A stretch of DNA of 64,000 nt from Thereva unica (taxonomy: Eukaryota; Arthropoda; Insecta; Diptera; Therevidae). Below, in pieces: positions 33,268-45,921 of the stretch. Made by a program: the position numbers and the translations under genes. Below the pieces are notes generated by a model. That model was not told the DNA's origin and did no database searches. It saw only the letters and a list, made by a program, of their open reading frames with translations. The DNA lies in NCBI GenBank assembly GCA_949987705.1, contig OX465283.1, forward strand, positions 166,237,850-166,301,849, in the 5' to 3' direction. Every line of letters begins with the position of its first letter. Within the stretch, counting starts at the first letter, position 1.

Positions 33268-35184
33268 ATAGCGCATATGCTCGCGGATACTATTGACTCA
33301 ATTGCGATGTCCAACATATTCCCACTATGGGAAAATACCTGTGTGCGCTTTTTCTAGTTTGTTTCAGTTCCATGAACCTTGGACATATCAAAATTTTTAT
33401 TCGTTCCGCGTTAAATACTCTATGGCGAGACAGAAGACCATGAGGTACGTGCTCTCACTACACATGGTTTTCTGTTTGATCAGGAAATCATAATTTGAGG
33501 CACTTCAGATATGGGAAAGAGAGGAGGTAGGTAGATCCATGAAAAAGAAACTATTTTCAACCAGTAATTATAATGTAATTGCAAATCTGTGCGCTTGTTG
33601 GTGGTTGTAGTAACCAATCAAGTAATCCAATTTGTCAAGTGTGAGTACTTGACCTTAGTCTTTGAAGGTTACATCCTTGTTTTAGAACTATATTACTGTA
33701 CTCGGTCGTCTAAATCTAACATCTACTATATTCTCGTACTGAAGTCATATCTTCAAGTAATGCTCATCCTCCTCAATTATGTCCATTGCAAACTACAAGC
33801 CACTTGTTGTTGTTTCAACCAATTTATATAAACAATAACACGATTGGAATCTCACTAGCTTCCGTGTGCCTTGTTGCGTTCTCCAGTAATCCCATCATTA
33901 ACAAAAGGTTTGATTTTATTACATTCGTTGCTGTACGAAATGAAACACGTTTCGCTAATGCTCCATGGATACACATTGGGCCAGCATTCAAGTGTGACTC
34001 ATACAGATTTGGATCTTCGGTTACTACTCTGTTTTTTTCAGTCCTACCTGTTCGGTTTTTGTTTATGTCGAGTTTCTTCAAGCATGAGTCCTCAATTTTC
34101 TCTTGAAATCCAATTTGGCTGTTCGTTACCTGAACACAAAAAAAGTTTCCTCCTGAGAAATAAGTTAATTGACAACACGTTAAAAAGTTTTAGGAGCTTT
34201 AGTCTTGCGCGTATTATAGGTAGTCATTAGGATACCCTAGCGGAATAATTACGGCGTTGTTAAGAAAAAAAAAACTTCCTTTGAATCTGAAACTATAACA
34301 CATTCTTTTAAAGGCATTGTTAAATGGAAATTAAATAGATGCCCTTGTAGTTTTGCTTCTATCATACTTAGAAAATTTCACGTTAAATATAATATTAAAT
34401 GAACGGGCCACTTTAAAACTAAAATCACAAAAGACTAAATAATTAAGATTAAAACAAGCTTACATTGTTCAACACCTCAAAAGACATTCATTCGACTACT
34501 CACAGAAAAATTCTCATTCTCGTGTAACGAAAGTTGTTTGGAAAAGTCAAAGTTTTTAATCAAGTTGATAAAGTCTGATGAAAAGTAAAAACTGTAGAAA
34601 CCCGAAAATAAACTTTAAAAACAAGAAATACAAAAATCTAGCCAATTTGTAAAGCCGTTTGGAAGCTGACTTTGATTAATTATTTGTTAAAAGAAGTAAG
34701 CCAACAATATAGACTTCTGTTTCGTTTCTATCTTCATTTATTATTTGTATGCATTACCATTTGAAAGCACTGTACGTAAGGCGTACGACAAAGTACATAG
34801 CCTGATCAAATGAAACACGCAACATACATTTATACCATTTTGAATATACCATATCGACACATTTTTGCATTTCTACAATTATGTCGTTACGCTTACACCT
34901 TCGACAATATAATTCAAGCACGTGTCAGACCTTATGAGTGATCAATTCAATCAACTGGGACGTAGAACTCATGTTCGACTGCGGCCGTAAGAATCCTGTC
35001 GAATTGAATGCCTCTGATGTGTGAAGTAATGTCTCATAACAAAACAACCCATTTCTTAACATCCTAACCATAATTATAACTATGTAGTGGGCACATATTC
35101 AATCAATCTTCGATGTAATGGGTACATATCCCAAATCGCCAAACAAGCATCTCAATGCTAGAAACCCGCTCCAGTTGTCCATCG
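33268..35184. other. Intergenic DNA, no gene seen
   Basis: Overlapping frames on both strands at 33786-34230 have no domain motif. Nothing else supportable. Confidence 0.4.
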
Positions 35185-35432
35185 TAGGAATATATCAGCC
35201 TTGGTAAAATTTTACCGCTATTTTTATAGCGACTGTTCTACTGAAATTACAGCCCTCCTTCCCGAACGGGAATATTTTCCATGCGGCCCAAGACTAGCCC
35301 GTTCGACTCTCTCTCTGATACCCTGCAGTCCCCCTTTTCACGCATGCTACTTTCCCCCTTGCAGTCCCCCTTTTCACGAAGCTCTTTTATAAATAGAACA
35401 AGTCGATGGTCGAGTATTACCGAACTCGCACA

Positions 35433-35632
35433 TAGCCGGCTCTACACGATGCGGTGAACGTTTCATCAATTATTGGCTTCCAATGATTGAGTCAATACCA
35501 ACCCGAACGTGTCCAAATACAAATGTTGGACGCTTGAGATTGCGGACTCGTAGTTCGAGGATCCGCCACACGCCTACACGTCCTACCATCAAGCGTCCGA
35601 CATTGGAGGGCTATCGTGTAGAGTCGGCTTTA
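35433..35632. mobile_element. MITE of the TAAAGCCGGCTCTACACGA family, copy 2
   Basis: The left end TAGCCGGCTCTACACGATGC and right end ATCGTGTAGAGTCGGCTTTA are inverted repeats. The internal CAATGATTGAGTCAATACC, GTTGGACGCTTGA and ATCAAGCGTCC blocks match 3451-3670. Its right terminal repeat is also the left terminal repeat of copy 3. Confidence 0.8.
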
Positions 35633-35832
35633 CACGATGCGATGAAGGTTTCATTAAAATGGTGGCTTCCAACGATTGAGTCAGCATCAGAACAGCCCGA
35701 ACGTGTGTCCAAAAACAAACGTTGAACGCTTGACATTGGCTATTCGTAGTTCTATCATCGGCTCCATAAAGTGCCTTATCATCAAGCATTCGCCGTTGTA
35801 GAGTGTTCATGCATCGTGTCGAGACGGCTTTA
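35621..35832. mobile_element. MITE of the same family, copy 3, sharing one end with copy 2
   Basis: Left end GAGTCGGCTTTACACGATGC, right end GCATCGTGTCGAGACGGCTTTA (last 22 bases). Internal blocks (TTCCAACGATTGAGTCA, AACAGCCCGAACGTGTG, TCATCAAGCATTCG) match copies 1 and 2. The overlap of terminal repeats at 35621-35632 makes a fused head-to-tail pair. Confidence 0.8.
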
Positions 35833-35940
35833 GATTTCAAACGTAGATTTTCATCATTATTTTTACTCGAGCACTCTCTAGACCCCCTGTCCTAATCTCT
35901 TCTATCCTTCAAATCAAGTTTACTACAAGATATTAGGCCT

Positions 35941-36902
35941 CTTTAGACGAACTTTGAAGATGAAGGGGGAAGTGGGAAAGATGAGAGGTACCACCCCACT
36001 TCTCCCCTCATCAACAAAAATTAGGGAGGAACGCTCCTGGAAGCGGACCGTCTTAACAGGCCCATTGAATCACAACCTAATGACATGACGAGCTTATACA
36101 AAGGGGGTCATTCTTAAACTCGATTTTTCCACATAAAAGAAAACACCCTATTAGGGTGTTAGGGTGACCCTAATTTGATCGCATCGGAGTCGCACTGGTA
36201 GTTACATAACTCTTCCCCAGGTACGATGCAAACTTTTTGTCTGGAGCATATTAAAAAAAAATTAGGAATTTTTACTTTTTGGAACGTGTGTTCTGGGCGC
36301 AACGCTTTTGGCACCCATTATAAATAAATATAGAAAGTCCAAACGATGACAACGCTTGATCTGATCTGATCCTACCAAAGATGTTCGTTCAAATTTGCAG
36401 TTCCATTAAATTCGACGATATTCATCATTCTGACGGTCTTCCAGAACGTTGCTAAATATCTTCCAGTTCCACCTTGCGTTAGTTCATTCCTTCGGCGCTA
36501 TTCATTCCAAAACTACGTGTTGCTGGCGGCTCATCCCTGAAACTTTGTTTAATGCGTCAAAGATCTCACCTATGTGATATTGTGATCCATCCGATTTTTA
36601 CCATAAGTCCATGTTTATTTTTGCTAAATCATTCTCATTCTATAAATATCAATCATGCTCATTCTATAAATATGATTAATAATTTTGTCATTAGAACGTG
36701 CAAATCTTTTGCAAATCAACCAAGGATAGATAAAAACGAATTAACACTGTCACATCCATCTTAAAATTTATTAACTTGACCTGCTTAAGACAAGTTACGC
36801 CGCCCACCTTGAGATAAAACGATACAATTAATCCAACACTCTACCTATCTCCACCATCATAAACCACAAGCAGTGACCACCTTTTGTTGGAGCAATTAAT
36901 TA
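35941..36902. other. Intergenic DNA, no gene seen
   Basis: A small perfect fold at about 36148-36165 (CACCCTATTAGGGTG) is too short to interpret. No gene. Confidence 0.4.
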
Positions 36903-37082
36903 AGGATTAGTTCCTCCTTTTGTAGTCGTTCCCTTGCATCCACCCGTGCCAGCAGTTAACGCTTTTTTAATTTGTGCGTAGTGACCCGACTCATAGAGAT
37001 CCTTTGTTCCGGCTGACCCGGTTTGCATCATTGCCATGTAGCCACCCACCTTCGTTCCGAATGCAATCTCCATCGTCACCAT
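36903..37082 (-). CDS. Hypothetical small - strand open frame
   Basis: A 60-codon frame starts MVTMEIAFGTKVGGYMAMMQ, continues TKDLYESGHYAQIKKALTAG and ends with a Gly/Thr-rich GGCKGTTTKGGTNP. An in-frame stop lies six bases before the Met. Composition is less AT-driven than its surroundings, which is why it stands out, but it carries no motif I know and no splice site of quality. It could be the last exon of a gene, a small peptide gene or chance. Confidence 0.25.
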
Positions 37083-40000
37083 TCGTTATAGTATTGGAGC
37101 TTTTTACAAGATGGCCCCAACTCCTGCCATGCCGCGAGATGACGGTTTCTTGTCATAAGTACAGCCCCCCGAGCCCCTTTCCATAAAATTCAAAAAACCA
37201 AATTTGGGACACGCAACGAAACCGCAGGGTCCCAACACGAAAAAATCCAAAGAGTAAATTACTTTCGCATATTGCTAATGTGACACACGCTTGTCACAGT
37301 TGCTTTTAAGAAGTCATTGCTAAAACTACATGTGAATTATATCACAGGGACTGTAAAAGTTTCTTGAATGATTCAAATATGATTTTTCCACAGCAAAGGT
37401 AAGTATAAAAGTGGAGCTTCAAAAGTGCTGGTGGAGCACTACACTAAGGTAAATGTTTTAATCTTATACTATATCCACAGGATTTATACGAATCTAGTGA
37501 AGTTAAATCCTTGGTCTGCAGTGGCTAGAAAAACATAAATTAATTTGAAGATGGTGGAAAGTTGTGATCATGCGGGAAACACCATTTTAGGTTAATTCTG
37601 TGGAGTTAGTTTAACGAAATAATAGGAGTGAAATTGTAATGTCCTTTGATTACCTTTTGTAATGGCTTCCTTATTATTAATCCTTTTATTTGTTTACGTA
37701 TTTTTTACTTAGCATAGGAATAAGGAATTGCAACTTTGAGCGCTGTCAGTCGAAGTGGTTTCGCATTTTAGCGTGGTTAAAAAGGAGTCGTATGGCTTTT
37801 ACACTGGCGAATTAGGTGAACTCGTTTACGGGTCGAATCATCGGTCCAGCAGCCTGGAATTGAAGCCCATGATCTCGACCATATTAGAGAGAACGGCGTT
37901 ACTTGCAGTCGAAAGTTTAGTCGTTGGCCAAATACCATTTGAAATGCTCGAAGGCGCCATTGAAAATTGGAATTTCAAAATTTCAGACCATAATAGTGAA
38001 AATAATCTTTGAGAAATAAATGTAAAGGATGACTTAATTAATTTTGCATGATGATAAGGGGCTCTAGTTTTGAAGTTATAAGCACTTCAAAGTTGAAATT
38101 GGCTCTATTTCGTCCTTTTTCAGTACTTTTCCACCTGAGTTTTGTCAAAAAGTATCAAATAAGCACCAACTAAGGCCAATTTTGACATTCAAATTGTTTA
38201 TAACTTCAAAAGTAAAGGCCGTAGCATAAAAGTTGTTAGATTTAATCACAGGAAATTGTCCAAGCTTTCCAATTTTGTAAAAAAAAATTAACTACGTATT
38301 TTTTGGAGAAAAATGTGGTTGAATTTTGACTTTGACGATTAATAACTCTAGAAGTTGGTGAATTGAAACCATGACTTTTGCAGTTTTAGATAGGTGGGAG
38401 TATAGATTGCTGCTTTATTCATGAAAATATCTAATAGGGTTACAAAAATACAGGGTAATATGTAAACCTATACTAAAAAAAATTCAGAACGCCCTAGCGG
38501 CTAAACCGTTACGATTCCCCCTCCCTCAACCCATACGATTTTTTGTTCACCTATCCAAGACCTATCCCCAGCCACGCATTTCGACATTTTCACTGATACA
38601 CCCTGTATACATACATAGGTAATGTATCTATTTCAATTTTGTTTTGAATGGTTTAGTTTTTGCAGTTATCCTGTAGCCGACTCTCGCACCATGTAGTATT
38701 CAAGTACCTAGATTTCTCGGTGTTCCTTTATTATATGCAGCTTGTCATATAAATCAAGCAAGTGTATCTACTATAATAAGCTATAATTAATTTTATTCAA
38801 AAATATTTTATTTAACAAAATCTTTTACAAAAAAAAAACGGAACTTTTGAATTGTGAAGCATTTGCAGCCTGCAAGTTGCAACCAAAGAAAGTTTGGAGA
38901 GAACTTTGAATGGGGAAACAATAACAGAACATCTTCTGAGGCGGAGTCTAAAGAAGTTTAATAAACTTAAAATAAACAAATTCTGGCAAGCAACCATTTG
39001 GTGCAAGAGGTTTCGGTGAAATTCATGCATAGTTCCAGCCACTGGCAGCAGTGCTTTAACTTGAGATTTAAGGGGGGATAACTCAGTAAAACCGAGTTGT
39101 CGGAAAAATGTACGGCGGAGTAACTATTTTGCATGTTTTAATGAATAAAGTCATGGCATCAAAATTTGTTAGTTTACAACTATTTTTTTGTCCTAGTTGT
39201 CGAAATAATTGAATTCTTTTGACTTCTTGCATAGGAGAGAAGAACCAATATGATGCATATCCTTGTGAGCTCTAGCCTGAACAAAAATCTAACAAATTAT
39301 TCCCGTAAGTTTTTGCTGTGAAATCAATTTGAGGTAGGAGTTGTCTATAAAAATTTTACTCACGCAACATTAAACAAAATGGACATCAAACGATTCCAAC
39401 TTTATTCTATGTAGATTAACATTGTCACAATCAGCCAGCAATCATCATCAATTCCAAAGGCAGGAGTGGATCCGTGCCTGTACTAGTGTCTATTAAAGCG
39501 ACAAAGGGAGCCGGGTCCAGATTCATTCCGATTGCACTGTCTCTCCATTTCCTTGACACTATCCCAATATCCATCCATAATGTCAATTTGTTATTTTTGC
39601 GTACCAGGCTCTCTACCCTCGGTGCTACTCATGCTAGCAATGGGGCGGAGTGGACTATATAGAAATACCAGAGCTGAAATTAAAGGAAATAAAGTGATGC
39701 TGTCCCACTCAAGGGGCACCAACGGGAGGCTTTAGGGCGCTTACACAGTAGAATTGGAAAACTGCCAACTAACCAAATCCAGGAGTAGGGAAAAAATGAG
39801 AATTTTACGTTACAAATTGCGGCCCTTTCTGCTGAAATACGATGAAACAAAACTAAATGGAAATCATATTCAAATCTAATTTCTGGAACTTCCCGGACGT
39901 GCAGCTCCTACAAAAAAATTCCCGGGCTTGGATGCCAGAGCGCTGCTGGTGGGTCATCATGGAGCTTGCGAAATGTTCTGGTGCCATAGTGAAGCCAATA

Positions 40001-41871
40001 TCCATGCCTAGTAGTGTGCTCTGGCTACCGCTGGTAATTGGTAAATGGGTCAACTAATATCGTCACCAGGTATATTATTTTCAATTTAAACCGAATTCAG
40101 TTCGATTATAGGTCTCACATTCTCGCCCCTATAAATTGGCATTCGACCAGGCATAATTGAAGCGTGGTGGGGATGAATCTGTGATCGGTTCGATTACCTT
40201 GTAGCCCTAATGTCCCTCTAAGCTGCAGGACAATGCTGGTATCTAGTGTATGTGATAAACAGAGATTGTTGTAATCTCTCAATCATACTTCCGACATAAC
40301 ATTTTGGCATTATATGCCGGCTATGGACACTCCCAGTGGGACCCACAGATGGCTGAGCATGATTATTTGAAAATTTGGCTTATTTCGATAGCTGGGGAAT
40401 TTTTCCTTCGATATACACCCTGCAGTGAGGAGAGTCTGACTAACATTGCCATGTGAAAGGTGGAGATTATGTCTTCGTTTTGAAATATGACCCAAGCAGA
40501 AGCGGATGCTGCAAGTTTGGCGTCTTTGACAGTGTTAGGATTGCGATGGCGAAGTCTTAATAACGCTGAGGATAAGCGGAGTTGAAGGACAGCTCCAATA
40601 TGATTTAGTGCAGTCAATTTAAAAAATTAGGCTCCACCAGATCCCCAGTTGTTTCAATATCCATGAGCTGGAACTATTCGGTGAGAGCGTTCTGTTCTTA
40701 TTTCAGTCCAAAATGCATTCCTGATAATGTATGCCCTTAAGGATATTGAGCCAAATGAGAAATTCATGGTGATGGCTGAGGGCAAATAGCTGGAGCCACA
40801 TGCCATCAGTGTTCGCCATGTGACACGGAATTTGTTAGAATTCCATAGAACTAAAGCAATAGCTGTATGGGGTTTGGGGCAGGAGCACCCTGGCACTACT
40901 GCCATCAACTGGAATTGATATTTCCTTTTGGAAAAGCTCTTTGAAATTTGTATAAAGCCGTAAATGGTGGAGTTGACTCCCCCTTTGGCTCAATAAGTTC
41001 TAATAAAATTGATCCTTGAAAGTTTATTTACCATACTTGAGCTTTTATGCAAACGAATCCCGCTATATGACAAGGAAGAGCGGATTCAGCTGTCACTTTT
41101 ATTGTTATTGCGTTGGCTCTTATGACACCGTTGATGCCAGCTAGGATCACAGTAATGCGCCCCCGGGTATCGCCTTCCCAAAAAAACATAGTCTAGAAAC
41201 TGCTTTGTAATTCTAGGTGGAGGGTGAAACGTGAAATATATCGCGAAATTTTATTGTATTTCGGGAGCTTTGGGGATGATTGAGGATTATAACGCCAAAT
41301 TGAATTTTTAAACGCCAATCTCCGATGTAATGCTTCCCTGAGATGTATTCAGAAGCGTCTCTGATGGACAAACTCTGACATTTCGCTAGAGTTTCGCTCA
41401 TTCTGTTAAATTACTTGAAAATTTTTATTGTTATTACAGTTTATGCTGAGTCAACGTTTTAATAGCGCTGCCGAGGATTTATTTTTTCCGGGAGACGACA
41501 ATTTTTAGTGCTGTTGAGAAAGTTTTTATCTTTGTTGTAAAATTAACCACGTTTAATATCATCTGTTGCATTTGACTTCATTATTGGTTAATTAACAATA
41601 TTGGTGTACATTTTCTTGGGACATAACTTTTATAAAAAGTAAAGGAAAATGTTAAGACGCTGCTTGTAGCAATTTTAGTGATTACATTTTTGCATGCTTT
41701 AAAGCTTGCTGCTTTTTATAAAGATTTTTGAAAGCAATTAGAAAAATGAACCAACTATGCTCAGATAATTAATGTTGGGATGGGAGATGGCACCTTTCTT
41801 ATTAGTTAATTCACCTTTAATTCTTTTTAGTAGTCCACTGTAAGGATGAGAATCAATCGTTTGACAGCTTT
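37083..41871. other. Noncoding DNA, no gene seen
   Basis: 38050-38620 has the look of transposon noncoding sequence (TTATAACTTCAAAAGTAAAG, GATACACCCTGTATAC) without boundaries. 39450-40910 has several - strand frames of 60-85 codons in succession (for example TWRTLMACGSSYLPSAITMN), which might be a decayed retroelement, but no catalytic motif is visible. Confidence 0.35.
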
Positions 41872-41928
41872 CAGGGGCGGCGCTTTCATAGGTGTAAATG
41901 GTGCACTTGCACCGGGCGCAATTTGACA
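41872..41928. mobile_element. Solo end of the hAT-like MITE family
   Basis: CAGGGGCGGCGCTTTCATAG followed by AAATGGTGCACTTGCACCGG and GCGCAATTT matches the left end of the element at 3109. No matching right end nearby; the best inverted partner is at 45864-45921, about 4 kb away. Confidence 0.75.
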
Positions 41929-44676
41929 TTACCCTCGGGATTTCACTCCACATTACGGTGCCTACACTTTTGAAGCCATCTGTGTACCTAGTCCAACCTG
42001 TGATACTTTAGGAAAAGTTTACTATAGCCTATCTTGTACGTGCAAAAACGATGACTCAAATTTTGAGATCTTAAAGGGCAAGCAATCCAACTGCATTTTC
42101 GATTCTGGAATCTCTTCTATAATGTTGACAACGAAGAGTGCTCAATTCTACAAACTTTCCCCCGATAGCCTCCCATGACCTATCAACTGACTATTCGAAT
42201 TCGAGTTCGAATTGATCAATGCATTGACTCGGATATCATCGCCCTAATATTATTATTGATTGTCATCGAGCAGACAAGCTTAATTATGTGCACAATTATT
42301 GTCTCGTGTATTAGTAGATTTCGTTTCTAATATGATTTACCAATTAGAAGTCCTGTCATGGCTCAAACCTCGAGGAAAACTCCAACGCCTGGTTTGCCTG
42401 ACTCAACTGAGAACTCACATCCGAAGTATTATACAAATGAAGTGGTAAATTTCCATTTTACTATCATAAGAATCACTTTTTTATGTAAATTGAGCAACTA
42501 TACAACGTCAGCTTTAATTTCAAATCAAAAGATGAATATGTCCCAGTTCAGAAATTTATGCACATTATTGATTCTCTCATAAGATAACCAAAATGCTTCG
42601 TCGAACGCAAATTTTCCACATTTCTTATTGATATTTACATTTTTGCACAATTTACAATTCCATCCTCTTATTGGCCCCATAAAACTACTTAAGCAATTAA
42701 GATATTTCCGAAGTTTAATTTTCATTGAATTGAAACCGGAAATTGCACACTCAAGCATAAAACAGAATTACAGCTCTCTGCACGACCCCAAAAATGGTCC
42801 CAAACTTTACCCCCTCTATATCTCAAAATTCCAAACAAAATGATTAATTTCAAGCTAGGGGGAGATAATAAAATGGCAGTAATATAATTTCACCCATTTA
42901 TGCGGGCAACTGATAGAGGGTTAATAAGCCTTGAACATGCAGTATCGTCCTCAGCCACATTGGAGCTTACTGCATTATGAGATTTACGCCAGACGGATCA
43001 CGTCTAAACAGCAGCATGTAAATTGGCTGTGAGTATTTAGAAGCCATCGGAAAGAGTGTAGACACATTGTAATAACAGATTATTTACATGATCGTATATG
43101 TCACTGGCAAGGATGCACTTAGCATTTTCTTGATATGATATTGAAAAAGGGTGTGATGGTTTGCCTGACATTTTCTGATAAGGCTAGTGAAGAGGATGCC
43201 ATAGCTGACAGGGCGTTTAGCTTTGCTGCTACTGACAACATCCGTCATTCAAATCGTGACAAACAAAATCTCCTTCTTATCAAAACCACAACTACTGTTT
43301 CCACAAATTGAATTTTCTCCACCGACCTGAGACATCTGTTGCGACGGTATTGTCTGAAACACTTCCACCTCCAGGGAATGTACGGTTTCATTATGAAAGC
43401 CTCAGGTCCCTTTCAGGCCCGAAATTGCGAAAATTGCAGAAAAAATTACAGCCGCCTTTCGCACTGACAAAAGAATCCCCATGTGATTTTAATTTGCCCT
43501 TTCTATTGCCCCGGATAAAAGGAATCCACTCATCCGAGCTTTTTCCCCTTGTTGAACTGATAAAATCAAATTAGACCGAAAGAAACAAAATTCGAGATCT
43601 CCGATATGACAAAAGGCCATTGTTTTGCCCAAGCATTTGAGGTGGTGCGCCAGGACATTCAGTCACCACCAGAGATCCAGAGCTCCGGCCCTCAGGTTTT
43701 CGTCGGTCGGCCTTCTGGGCCATAGTCCTTCCATCTTTATATCCTGGGAAATCGAAGAGGGAACTCACTTACCGCCTTAGCAGTCGAGATATAGTGCGGG
43801 GCATTCAATTCCGTTCCAAAGGAAAAATTCCCTTAAAAACGTGTTGAGCGTGTGAAAAGGAAACAAGGGAGCAAAGTCAAAGTAAGTTGGCCTTCACTTC
43901 ACCGAAAGTAATCCCATTTACCTTCTCTGTATTGTGTGTACATGAACTTTCGAACCCTTTCCCCAGCGCTGTAGTGGGGCTATCCATCAAACACTTGCAC
44001 AGCTCTAATTTAAGGCGTACACCAAACTTTTTCTTCAACTTTAAGGTGGTGGAGGAATATTTTCGTGCACTGGAAGTTTAGTAATGAAAAGCTAACGCAC
44101 GTCAACATTATTAGTAATAATAATTAAATGGAAACGTGACAGCTACCAACGACTTTCCTAAAAAGACTAGGTCACTAGTGCGGAGTCTCGACGATGGCTT
44201 TGCGCTTTAACGATTTACTATTTCGTGTAATATACGCAATCTGTCTCTTCTATATCAAACATCTCTCTCTCTTAGATACGTCGTTACCGGCGACAACCCC
44301 CAATGGGGTGCGAGATTTACCTTGCGCCCCCAGCTGATGTGGAAGTTAGGTCGACTGCTGGGACTCAATTGGTCGACAATCCACCCCTCGTGTTTGACAC
44401 CTTAGTTGGGATATTAATTTTAATTTAGGTTTTACAAATTGCAAATTTGATCGATTTATCATTTACTACACATGTCACACTAACACTATTTATTTTGAGG
44501 AATAACAAACCAAGATGGTTGCAGAAAATTTACAAATTCGCCAGTTTTAGTATTTGCAAAATCCTTAACAAAGTCACTGATTTAGTTTGGATATCGTGTT
44601 CAATACTAGTCAAAGATAAATTGGCCTGCAACAATATGTTTTCACAGGCAACATAAGGTAAATTCTAGGTGCTTAA
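41929..44676. other. Noncoding DNA, no gene seen
   Basis: Short frames only. 44190-44400 has a GC-richer patch without a coding motif. Confidence 0.4.
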
Positions 44677-44813
44677 GCCTGAACCAAATATGACGTGCCG
44701 TACCGCAACGTGCAAGTTCATTAAGTAAATTTAGGTCGGTGCTAAATGAACAGTCATGTTCGTACGTTAGGGTACGTACGGATACGGTACGGGACGTCAT
44801 AGTTGGTTCAGGC
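44677..44813. mobile_element. 137-bp hairpin MITE, possible piggyBac-type
   Basis: GCCTGAACCAAATATGACGT and ACGTCATAGTTGGTTCAGGC are terminal inverted repeats. TTAA (44673-44676) precedes and TTGA (44814-44817) follows, compatible with a TTAA target duplication with one change. The centre also contains mutually inverted GTACG-rich words. No coding sequence. Confidence 0.6.
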
Positions 44814-45077
44814 TTGACTTATACGGCTCTACAATTTGGCATTCTTCAGCTCTGGAAGTTCTGGTAGCCGCCATTGCTCCAACGAAGGTTTGCGGTGAGT
44901 TCCAAAATCCATTACTGCAGAATTTAGCAATTTCAAGTCTGTGTCTGAATACTGCAGTGATACCGCAGTGACGTATTTTCATTACATTACTCATTGCTCA
45001 CTCTTGGTCTACCTATTTGTCGTATTCCATAAAATACTTTCCTCGTAGACTCTGCACTCACACGAAATAGATGTCCT

Positions 45078-45300
45078 CAGGGCCAGTATTTGGCTTTTTT
45101 GCGCCCGGTGCAGTATGCCATATTGCGCCCCCATCAGCTGTTCCCTTTTTGATTGCAGTGAAGGACAATGAAAAAAGACAAATACTCTGTGGAGTTCCTT
45201 TAATATATGAAAATGAAGGAAAGGGAACACTTTTTCACTTTTTTCTGAAATTGCGCCCGGTACAAATGCACCAATTGCGCATATGAAAGCGTTTATCCGC
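45078..45300. mobile_element. Complete but worn hAT-like MITE, reverse orientation
   Basis: CAGGGCCAGTATTTGGC and TTTTTGCGCCCGGTGCAGTA on the left, and TTGCGCCCGGTACAAATGC with ATGAAAGCGTTTATCCGC on the right, correspond to the two ends of the 3109-3346 element inverted. Termini are degraded, so no target duplication can be assigned. Confidence 0.65.
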
Positions 45301-45547
45301 GATCTTGCTTTTGTGCTGAGTTTGCTCGCGATTTAACTTCACCAAACTCTCGCGTTAATACTTTTTATTATTCCAGGATGTTTCTGGGTGTTCGCTGCAC
45401 TTCCCTAACTATTTCCAGCACAATCCTTGGCTCCTATAACCTATATTAGTGTACACTCGAATCTCCATAATGAAGATCCCTATGTCGTTACGTAAGCCTT
45501 CATATTTCAAGGGATAATCTTTCTGCGGTAAGACCTATGGAGTTCGA

Positions 45548-45694
45548 CAGTGAGGGAGGCCCAAACTTCGCTGGAAAGATGGCGTAGACCAGAACGCTCA
45601 GAGGTTAGGGATGCCAAACTGGATGACATCGGCTCAGAATCGCGACCGGTGGAGAGAACAGTTAGGAGAAGCCAGGACCGGATCCTGGTGGTAG
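45548..45694 (+). mobile_element. RTE-like LINE tail
   Basis: From 45557 the frame RPKLRWKDGVDQNAQRLGMP continues NWMTSAQNRDRWREQLGEAR to a TAG at 45692-45694. This is the standard C-terminus of RTE-like LINE polyproteins (GRPxLRWxDGV...RDRWR). The preceding residue positions (YGVRQ, stop, GRPK) show one in-frame stop. A strongly 5'-truncated copy. Confidence 0.8.
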
Positions 45695-45863
45695 CGCCGT
45701 TAAAGAAGAAGAATAGGTGCTCACTGCACTGCATATATTAGTTTCTACTGTTGAATCTTGGATGGGAAAAGCAGCCCCCTTAACCGCCTTCCGGGACATA
45801 TAAGACGCTTTCAACAACTTCAGAATTGTGGCGATCCAGATGTTCCTCGCCGAAAATCTTAAT

Positions 45864-45921
45864 TTCTGAAATTGCGCCCGGTGCAAGTGCACCATTTGCA
45901 CTCATGAAAGCGCCGCCCCTG
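45864..45921. mobile_element. Inverted solo end of the hAT-like MITE family
   Basis: AAATTGCGCCCGGTGCAAGT then GCACCATTTGCACTCATGAA and AGCGCCGCCCCTG is the inverse of 41872-41928, very closely matched over about 54 bases. Confidence 0.75.

Larger units (their letters stand above)
35185..35940 (+). mobile_element. LINE 3' end (Jockey/CR1-like), interrupted by a double MITE
   Basis: FYRYFYSDCSTEITALLPER with EYFPCGPRLARS matches YRYYHGDCSTEIQDLLPARQ...NTRLASS of the copy at 8558-8875, so this is the same family in opposite orientation. Coding similarity continues to ACCGAACTCGCACA (about 35418-35432). It then stops at the MITE pair, and resumes at 35833 with TTTCAAACGTAG and the shared 3' UTR (GACCCCCTGTCCTAATCTC) to about 35935. 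The two sides align to adjacent bases of the other copy. Confidence 0.8.

Noticed and set aside
33786..34230. Overlapping frames of 85-119 codons on both strands
   Set aside because: Mutually exclusive frames with no recognisable domain; likely chance.
41872..45921. A full-length autonomous hAT transposon
   Set aside because: Ends match but the flanks do not form a target duplication and no transposase-like frame lies between them; kept only as a finding.
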